Positions 6,828-11,706 of a stretch of DNA of 11,706 nt are shown piece after piece. The stretch covers positions 1 through 11,706 of the forward strand of contig NHCT01000055.1 of assembly GCA_002167605.1 (NCBI GenBank). The letters are read 5' to 3'. Below the pieces are notes generated by a model. That model saw nothing but the letters and a program-made list of their open reading frames with translations. It had not been told where the DNA came from and did no database searches. Numbering within the stretch: position 1 is the stretch's first letter; each line of letters starts with the position of its first letter. Source of the stretch: Verrucomicrobia bacterium TMED40. GTDB lineage: Bacteria > Verrucomicrobiota > Verrucomicrobiia > Opitutales > Seribacteraceae. The translations under genes were made by a program, and so were the position numbers.

Positions 6828-8579
6828 ATGAGTAAACGCGTCTTGGTTGCCTCGACTATTGGGGCAGTTGCCAAAAGTCTCGGAGGCCTATGTGAAAATC
6901 ATGGCGGAGAAGTCACCTATTTTGACCAGGGGAAAAGTCTGTGTAGGCAACTGATTGACGGGAAGTATGAAGTTTTGATGCTCGAACTCAATTTCATCGA
7001 GGGAGAACATCGGGATCTGATCGCTCGTCTTCGGTCAAAAAAACAACTTCAGGATTTATTTGTGGTCATTTATGCATCATCCGAAATGAACAAGGAGGAA
7101 CAAGCTAGAGTAAATGGAGTCAACGCAGTGCTTACCTCTCCCTTTACCGACTCCAAGATCGTTTCTCTTTTTAAGCGGGCCTTTTCCCTTCCCAAACAAT
7201 GTTTGTTCGTCAGTTCTTCATCACATGATGAATTTACCGCCGCATTGAAAAGTATGGGATATGATTTTGAACAAATCATGTCCGCCAAGGATGCATTGGA
7301 AGATGATTCTCCGCAAGTGCCCGACTTCATGGTTGTGGATTACAATCTTTCGGACCTCAAGGGGATCGAATTCATAGAAAGAGCAAAGGAATCTGATCGT
7401 TTGAAAACAGTTCCGGTGATGATGGCTTACAATGGGCGGGAAGCCGGAGAGATCGAGGAAATTTTAAATGCCGGGATCACCGATGTCATTCTCTCCCCTT
7501 TCGCTTCAGCTCAGAATATCAAGCGTATTCAGGATAAGTTTCCCTTGCCGCCACGCGGAAGAAGACTCCGGGCCCTTGTAGTCGATGACAGTCCGACTAT
7601 CCGTGATCTGATCGCCAGTATGTTCAAGGAACTCGATTATCAAGTAGAGACTGCGGAGAATGGTTTTGAGGGTTACAAGGCGGTCCAGCGGATCAAGCCG
7701 GATATCATCACCTCGGACTACGATATGCCCGTGCTCAACGGTTGGGAATTTTGCACGGAAGTTCGAGATCATGATGATTACAAGGATATTCCCATTATCA
7801 TGATTACAACGCGGGCAACAGAAATGGACTTAAAAAAAGGGAAAATCCTTGGCGTATCCGCTTATCTTGCAAAACCCTTTGCCAAAGATACTCTAAAAGC
7901 AGCAGTCGAGACTGCAATTACCACCGCTCGAAACAAGAAAGAGCAGGAAACCATAGCCAAGTTCGTTGCGGCCGATACCTTGAATGCCGTTAGTAGCATG
8001 GTGGACGAGCAACACGATGCGGGAAAGGGAGAATCCAAGCAAATTACGGTTCTATTTTCAGACATTTGCGCTTTTTCCTCTAAGTGCGAGAGGTTCTCTG
8101 CCCGTAAGATCATTAACCTGCTCAATACCTATTTTGATCTGATGGTTGAGGTGCTGTCTCAGAACAATGCCATTATCGATAAGTTCATAGGCGATGCCAT
8201 CGTGGCCCGTTTCGATTCGGGTGATCCTGCTACGGATGCCCTTGATGCCGTTCGGGGAGCTTGGGGTATGTGTAGGGAACTGGAGAGGTTCAACTTGGAT
8301 TCCTTCGAAGAAGTGCAAAGTCGAATTGGGATCAACAGCGGAGAGGTGATTTTGGGAAACCTAGGTTGTCACAAGCACAGGTTGGAATACGCAATGATCG
8401 GAGACAATGTGAATATTGGACAACGTCTTGAAAGTAGTGCCCCAAAGCAAGGAGTGATGATTTCCGAATCAACTTACAACCTAGTTAGAGACCACATTCT
8501 GGTTGGTGAAAGACAGGAAATAGAAGTTAAGGGCAAAAATGAAAAAGTCGCGGCCTACATATTGGAAGGCTTGAAATAA
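6828..8579 (+). CDS. Triple-receiver class III adenylate cyclase
   Basis: Predicted cytoplasmic enzyme making cAMP from ATP under phosphorelay control. Of 583 residues, 1-118 form a degenerate receiver (Glu53 where the phospho-Asp should be). Residues 124-235 form a second receiver keeping Asp171 but lacking the acidic pair. Residues 247-365 are a complete receiver with Asp253/Asp254, phospho-acceptor Asp297, Thr327 and Lys349. A short helical linker leads to a class III cyclase at 405-583: LFSDICAF with metal ligand Asp412, DKFIGDAIVA with Lys452 and second metal ligand Asp456, RIGINSGEV, and IGDNVNIGQRLE with Asn528 and Arg533. Lys452 with Asp526 points to ATP rather than GTP. All catalytic positions are present. 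It starts 22 bp after the Cache gene with no clear Shine-Dalgarno sequence and ends the operon. CheA is the obvious phosphodonor for Asp297 (inference). Confidence 0.93.
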   Translation: MSKRVLVASTIGAVAKSLGGLCENHGGEVTYFDQGKSLCRQLIDGKYEVLMLELNFIEGEHRDLIARLRSKKQLQDLFVVIYASSEMNKEEQARVNGVNAVLTSPFTDSKIVSLFKRAFSLPKQCLFVSSSSHDEFTAALKSMGYDFEQIMSAKDALEDDSPQVPDFMVVDYNLSDLKGIEFIERAKESDRLKTVPVMMAYNGREAGEIEEILNAGITDVILSPFASAQNIKRIQDKFPLPPRGRRLRALVVDDSPTIRDLIASMFKELDYQVETAENGFEGYKAVQRIKPDIITSDYDMPVLNGWEFCTEVRDHDDYKDIPIIMITTRATEMDLKKGKILGVSAYLAKPFAKDTLKAAVETAITTARNKKEQETIAKFVAADTLNAVSSMVDEQHDAGKGESKQITVLFSDICAFSSKCERFSARKIINLLNTYFDLMVEVLSQNNAIIDKFIGDAIVARFDSGDPATDALDAVRGAWGMCRELERFNLDSFEEVQSRIGINSGEVILGNLGCHKHRLEYAMIGDNVNIGQRLESSAPKQGVMISESTYNLVRDHILVGERQEIEVKGKNEKVAAYILEGLK

Positions 8580-8740
8580 TTGATTATCTGGTCCCGCGGA
8601 ATCGATACTCCAATTTCTGACGCTCATCTGCAAAGAGCCCAAGCTGGTTCTGTAAAACCATTCAACCTATGCTAGGAAAGTTCGTGGGCCGGATGGATGC
8701 TGCGGTTGGCCGAGAGAAGCTCATCGATTTTCGTTTTGAA
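8580..8740. other. Non-coding gap after the cyclase gene
   Basis: These 161 bases separate the operon from the repeated tRNA promoter region. I find no convincing terminator. A small TGGTT/AACCA stem (8645-8649 with 8656-8660) has no T-run after it, and a GGCC/GGCC pair near 8690-8710 is equally weak. No gene or mobile element is recognisable. Confidence 0.5.
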
Positions 8741-8836
8741 GAATCTTTTGGGTTTACGCAGATGCATGAACTCCTATATGTTCATCTTTCACTCAAGGAG
8801 AGATGGCAGAGTGGTCGAATGCGCTGGTTTGCTAAA
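8741..8836 (+). repeat. Direct repeat, right copy (tRNA-Ser promoter region plus 5' half)
   Basis: This is the partner of 1145-1240, identical at 90 of 96 positions with a constant offset of 7596. It includes 56 bp upstream of the intact tRNA and its first 40 nt. Because the tRNA is functional in this copy, it is likely the ancestral or maintained one. Confidence 0.9.
8753..8780 (+). promoter_or_regulatory. Candidate tRNA-Ser promoter
   Basis: TTTACG (8753-8758) and TATATG (8775-8780) are 16 bp apart. Transcription would start near 8787, about 10 nt before the tRNA. The same elements persist as TTTAGG and TGTATG in front of the decayed copy (1157-1162 and 1179-1184), one base off in each. 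That shared block supports this region being the promoter. Confidence 0.5.
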
Positions 8837-8889
8837 CCGGTGAGGAGCTAACAGTTCCTCCACGGGTTCGAATCCCGTTCTCTCCGCCA
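8797..8889 (+). tRNA. trnS: tRNA-Ser(GCU)
   Basis: A complete 93-nt class II tRNA with encoded CCA. Acceptor stem GGAGAGA (8797-8803) pairs with TCTCTCC (8879-8885); discriminator G8886, CCA 8887-8889. Anticodon stem CTGGT/ACCGG (8824-8828 with 8836-8840, one G-U pair) encloses TTGCTAA with anticodon GCT at 8831-8833, reading AGC/AGU. The long variable arm has a GAGGA/TCCTC stem, as expected for serine tRNAs. The T stem ACGGG/CCCGT encloses TTCGAAT (8867-8873). A short T-run (8891-8895) follows directly. Confidence 0.97.
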
Positions 8890-8959
8890 TTTTTCGACCT
8901 CCCTGCCAACTTTAAGATTCGTGAACCGTTTCCTGAAGACAATAGGTTGGCCTTTTCTT

Positions 8960-8987
8960 TTGCCAAACATTCAGATGTGCTTTTAAA
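8960..8987 (+). promoter_or_regulatory. Possible promoter of the SmpA-like lipoprotein gene
   Basis: TTGCCA (8960-8965) and TTTAAA (8982-8987) are spaced 16 bp apart, placing transcription start near 8994 and leaving a leader of roughly 35 nt before the ATG at 9030. The -10 match is only moderate, and read-through from the tRNA is an alternative. Confidence 0.3.
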
Positions 8988-9029
8988 GTTTTTTTGAATT
9001 ACGAAAAGATTTACCAATTCCAGTTTTTC

Positions 9030-9509
9030 ATGCAACGCATCTTCATCCATCCCTATGCCTGGTTTTTGACTTTGGCTTTTCTAATCCTGACGGTCTCTTC
9101 CTGTCAGCAAACCCGTTACGAGGTGGTGGGCCAAAGCCAATCGCAACCACCTGTTGTCGCTCAGGAAAAAGAGGAGTTTCAAAAAAACGCAATTATTCTG
9201 AGGAAAAGTAACTTGGAAGCGTTGGCAGTGGGGAGCAATCGGATAGAGATCGAGGAACTGATGGGTCCTCCGGAGGGCAGAAGCCTGGATGGAGGGAATG
9301 GGTATCTTTGGGATTACCGCCGAGCGGTTCTTGATGAGGCAACCGAAAAAGTATTCAGGTGGAGCCTCGTGTCCTTCAAGTTTCTCAAGGGACGGTGTGC
9401 CTATGTAAGAATTCGTCTTGAGAATCCACCGGCTCAGCTTTTGCAGTTGGAAAACAAAGGGCAGGAAGGAAATGAAGCCTCTTCTGCTGTCGAAAACCCT
9501 GTTCCCTGA
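9030..9509 (+). CDS. Small SmpA/BamE-like lipoprotein
   Basis: ATG at 9030 gives a 159-residue lipoprotein with a clean N-terminus: a hydrophobic run WFLTLAFLILTV (11-22) and lipobox VSSC with Cys25. The longer frame from TTG at 8994 would add 12 residues ahead of the signal peptide and is less likely. After a Gln/Ser/Pro-rich tether (26-55), residues about 70-125 follow the SmpA/BamE-like plan: a 'VGSNRIEIEELMGPPEG' helix-turn, then GYLWDYRRA, then strands WSLVSFKFLKGRCAYVRIRL. BamE belongs to the outer-membrane beta-barrel assembly machine, but many proteins with this fold are unrelated in role, so the family call is tentative. The C-terminus is acidic and low-complexity. It faces the next gene tail to tail, 35 bp away. 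Confidence 0.8.
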   Translation: MQRIFIHPYAWFLTLAFLILTVSSCQQTRYEVVGQSQSQPPVVAQEKEEFQKNAIILRKSNLEALAVGSNRIEIEELMGPPEGRSLDGGNGYLWDYRRAVLDEATEKVFRWSLVSFKFLKGRCAYVRIRLENPPAQLLQLENKGQEGNEASSAVENPVP

Positions 9510-9521
9510 AGCTAAGCGATG

Positions 9522-9559
9522 GTCCGTTTTCCGAGTAAAATGACTTAGGGAAGACGGAC
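9522..9559. terminator. Possible bidirectional terminator hairpin between convergent genes
   Basis: GTCCGTTTTCC (9522-9532) pairs with GGAAGACGGAC (9549-9559) through 11 positions including one G-U, around a 16-nt loop. It sits between the stop of the plus-strand lipoprotein and includes the last codons and stop of the minus-strand one. No T-run follows on either strand, so it is not a textbook intrinsic terminator. Position and stem quality still suggest a shared 3' structure. Confidence 0.45.
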
Positions 9560-10033
9560 AATGGAGATACCGCTGTTTTTGGAATTGATCTCGATCTTCT
9601 TGTTGTCAGAATCGAGAATATCAGCTTTGTCGGAGGAGGAAAGAGTGACGGTCAGGGAACCAGCCTGGTTGATGGGAAACTGATCGCCGGCTTGCAACTT
9701 CCTCCAATCCACTTCGTTGCCAAATTGATCCTGAACCAAAACCCACAGGTTGCCCTTGGCCTTGACCATGTACCTTGCCGAAACCGGTGGGGTGACTGCA
9801 GTTTGTGATTGGGAGTAGTTGGATGTACCGATGTAAGGAACACTGGATGCATAGCCGGAACCGGAAGGGTAGGGTTCGGTTACCCCGGCACCAGGATTTT
9901 GAGCAGGTATCGGAAAACCGGGATAGGGGGGTGGAGCATCAGGCAAAGTCGATGCGGCCCCGCCACCGCAACTGCAAAAAAGAAACACAACCAAAATCCA
10001 AATTGATTTCAGGAATTTTTTTTCTTTAGTCAT
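9545..10033 (-). CDS. Proline-rich lipoprotein with RodZ-C-terminal-like domain
   Basis: A 162-residue protein. Residues 1-22 are a lipoprotein-type signal: Lys-rich start, SIWILVVFLF at 10-19, then CSC with Cys22 as the likely lipidated residue (Cys20 is also possible, and the lipobox is not ideal). Residues 23-85 are a Pro/Gly/Ser/Tyr-rich tether. Residues about 88-162 form a compact beta domain: YMVKAKGNLWVLVQDQFGNE, then LQAGDQFPINQAGSLTVTLS and a closing KKIEINSK strand. This order (aromatic strand, 'GN' turn, 'L.AGD', 'L.VTLS') resembles the periplasmic C-terminal domain of RodZ (DUF4115), here without the RodZ helix-turn-helix or membrane segment. The similarity is judged by eye. No Shine-Dalgarno sequence precedes the ATG at 10031-10033. 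Function unknown. Confidence 0.8.
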   Translation of the reverse strand: MTKEKKFLKSIWILVVFLFCSCGGGAASTLPDAPPPYPGFPIPAQNPGAGVTEPYPSGSGYASSVPYIGTSNYSQSQTAVTPPVSARYMVKAKGNLWVLVQDQFGNEVDWRKLQAGDQFPINQAGSLTVTLSSSDKADILDSDNKKIEINSKNSGISIVRLP

Positions 10034-10072
10034 TTTGTTGATTTGCTTTTAACACTTACAGGGCTTTCAAAC

Positions 10073-10100
10073 TTATTAGAAACTTATAAGAACAGTTCAA
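10073..10100 (-). promoter_or_regulatory. Candidate promoter of the RodZ-C-like lipoprotein gene
   Basis: On the minus strand TTGAAC (10095-10100) and TAATAA (10073-10078) are 16 bp apart, giving a start near 10066 and a leader of about 33 nt. A perfect TTGACA also occurs further upstream on this strand but has no -10 at a usable distance. The surrounding 116-bp gap is AT-rich with a near-repeated (T/C)TAATAAGTTT-like element. Confidence 0.35.
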
Positions 10101-10149
10101 CGTAAATATTATGTGTCAAAGTCGTGAAGATGATGCTCGTGCAGGGAGA

Positions 10150-11706
10150 TCAACGATTTTCACGATCTATGGATCGCAGAAAATATTCGTTGGTGGGGAT
10201 GGTTTCCTTCTTTTCACTTGGGTAAATAAGCAAGTGTCCCGAGCTTAACCATCCGAGAACATAATCTCCGCAAGGTGAAAAGGCACAACTAGAGAAGGGC
10301 GAGGATAGTTTTTCTCCCAAAATGGAAAAACAGGTTTCCGAGCCTTTTCTCCAAAGTCGCAAGGCTCCGTCTAGGCAGGTTAGGATCCATTTTTCATCGG
10401 GTGAATAAGCGATTTTCGCTTTTTCAGAATCGGGGAATTTTTGGATGAACTTGAAATAAGGCAGGATGGGCTCGAGCTTTTCCTTCGCAAGGGCGAAATA
10501 GTAATCTTCGGAGGTTTCCCATTCTCCATCTTTACGAATGATATAAAGGTTCTCCGATACAGGAAAACTTTTTACGAAACATTGCCCCGATTCTGTGCTT
10601 ACCAAAATCTTGTCACCGGATGGAGCAAAGGAAAAGTTTTGCACCTTTCTTAACTGGAGATTGACCGATTTGTAAAAGATCTTCGCGGAAGGAGCGAAGC
10701 AAGCCAGAATCCCATTGGCGGACAAAGTGACAATGGACTCTCCGTTCGGATGCCAAGAGGCTTTGATCCATTCTCCTTTTGCATTCTCGATTAAGGTTTT
10801 TTCCGATCCGGTCTTGAGATCATGGACGGAGATCGGGCTGTTTCGAGCGAAGTGCAGAACACGCATGCCATCGGGAGAGAATTCGAGATGGTCTGCCACC
10901 CTGCATTTTTTTGACCAAAGTTCGGCCCCGTCTTTTAGGGAATGCCCTTTCAGGAATCCGTCCAATCCCGAGGAAGCCATCCGCGATCCGTTATGATCGA
11001 TGGCCATGGCTGTGACTTCGCTCGCGTGTGAGATTAATTGCCCAACTGATTCCTTCTTCGATTCCTGTGCAATGAACAAAGTGCCATCCTTACACCCCCC
11101 CACAATGGTTCCATCTTTGGTTATCCTTAGGTGAATGATGCTCGCGTTGGAGTCAAAGAGAGAGACGGTTTTTTCTCCTGGTAAATCCGTTTTCATGAGC
11201 TTTCCCGAAGGAGTGCCGTAAATGAGGTTGTTGGTGATTGGGGATTTTCGAATTTGCGAGGAGTTCGGCAAACCCAGACTTCCCATGACAAAGGTGCCTG
11301 CGGGAATTCGGACCGGGGAAAGGTTTTTGATTTTCTTAAAATAGGAAGCTTCCGGTTCAACGAAGGTTCTTGGTTTTGGGTCGGATAGAACCGGTCCCAA
11401 GGCAACCCGGAATCCGGCGTCCGAGTTTTTTGCGGAAGGGGGTCGTCCTTGACGCACGGCGGAACGGCATTGATCGAACTTCGCCTTAAAGGATCCTCCT
11501 TTGATGATTTTAAAGGCTCCCATTTGTTGGAGTGGATCTTTTAAGCCAACTCTCGGTTGACTTCCTTGAAGATTGCCCGGTTGAACGGAATCAAGGCACC
11601 ATTCCCAAACATTTCCGTGCATATCGTACAAGCCCCATCCATTTGGTTTCTTCTGAGCAACCGGGCTGGCCCGATCATCGGAATTTTCGGTGTACCAACC
11701 AAGAGG
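10150..11706 (-). CDS. FGE/SUMF1-domain protein fused to a seven-bladed WD40-like propeller, C-terminal part
   Basis: The minus strand is open from the right edge to a TGA at 10150-10152, 518 residues visible; the true start is outside the window. Visible residues 1-103 are the end of a formylglycine-generating-enzyme-like (SUMF1) domain: [16 protein letters not shown] (21-36), IIKGGSF (67-73), CRSAVRQG (79-86) and AGFRVA (97-102). The cysteine pair that binds copper in true FGE is not present after GGSF, where only Cys79 remains, so sulfatase activation is unlikely. Residues 131-143 ([13 protein letters not shown]) read like the entry motif of another SUMF1 domain, but no such domain follows. 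From about 185 come seven WD40-like blades, seen as repeated 'F/I-S-P-D/N-G-x-x-I/V' turns (e.g. [44 protein letters not shown]). The propeller probably binds a protein partner. Location and role are unknown. Confidence 0.88.
   Translation of the reverse strand, partial: PLGWYTENSDDRASPVAQKKPNGWGLYDMHGNVWEWCLDSVQPGNLQGSQPRVGLKDPLQQMGAFKIIKGGSFKAKFDQCRSAVRQGRPPSAKNSDAGFRVALGPVLSDPKPRTFVEPEASYFKKIKNLSPVRIPAGTFVMGSLGLPNSSQIRKSPITNNLIYGTPSGKLMKTDLPGEKTVSLFDSNASIIHLRITKDGTIVGGCKDGTLFIAQESKKESVGQLISHASEVTAMAIDHNGSRMASSGLDGFLKGHSLKDGAELWSKKCRVADHLEFSPDGMRVLHFARNSPISVHDLKTGSEKTLIENAKGEWIKASWHPNGESIVTLSANGILACFAPSAKIFYKSVNLQLRKVQNFSFAPSGDKILVSTESGQCFVKSFPVSENLYIIRKDGEWETSEDYYFALAKEKLEPILPYFKFIQKFPDSEKAKIAYSPDEKWILTCLDGALRLWRKGSETCFSILGEKLSSPFSSCAFSPCGDYVLGWLSSGHLLIYPSEKKETIPTNEYFLRSIDRENR

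Noticed and set aside
8645..8660. TGGTT/AACCA hairpin as an operon terminator
   Set aside because: Five-base stem with no T-run after it.
8669..8851. Plus-strand ORF of 60 codons overlapping the tRNA
   Set aside because: Its last third is tRNA-Ser sequence and the rest is the repeated promoter region, so it is not a protein gene.
8947..8966. TTGGC/GCCAA inverted repeat after the tRNA as a terminator
   Set aside because: Short stem, ten-base loop and no T-run downstream; it overlaps the candidate promoter at 8960.

Overview
The window looks like chromosomal DNA from a Verrucomicrobiota bacterium, probably of the Opitutae/Puniceicoccales type. The evidence is a secreted protein with the W-x-Y / WLY(L/F)H aromatic motifs and InlB-like 'ANF' repeats I associate with that group, an FGE-domain/WD40 fusion protein, weak or absent Shine-Dalgarno sequences before most genes, and moderate GC. 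This placement rests on pattern recognition, not on a marker gene.

Layout. (1) 1-1095, minus strand: N-terminal part of a secreted repeat protein running off the left edge; its 213-bp repeats create a long spurious plus-strand ORF. (2) 1096-1513: non-coding, holding a decayed tRNA-Ser copy (1201-1293) behind a well-preserved copy of that tRNA's promoter region. (3) 1514-8579, plus strand: a tight four-gene signalling operon of hybrid CheA (Hpt - kinase - two CheW-like domains - receiver), CheW, a soluble tandem-Cache protein, and a three-receiver class III adenylate cyclase. (4) 8797-8889: intact tRNA-Ser(GCU). The 96 bp at 8741-8836, comprising its promoter region and 5' half, match 1145-1240 at 90 of 96 positions, so the signalling operon is bracketed by direct repeats. 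(5) 9030-9509 plus and 9545-10033 minus: two small convergent lipoproteins, the first SmpA/BamE-like, the second with a C-terminal domain resembling the RodZ C-terminal domain. (6) 10150-11706, minus: C-terminal part of a large protein joining a formylglycine-generating-enzyme-like (SUMF1) domain to a seven-bladed WD40-like propeller.

How the genes work together. The operon reads as a self-contained chemosensory-type pathway with cAMP as output. The Cache protein would bind a ligand inside the cell and, with CheW, control CheA autophosphorylation on His46. Phosphate would go to CheA's own receiver (Asp815) and/or to the third receiver of the cyclase (Asp297), setting cAMP synthesis. No methyl-accepting signalling hairpin, CheR, CheB, CheY or flagellar gene is seen here. 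This wiring is inference from domain content and gene order; the domain assignments come from visible motifs.
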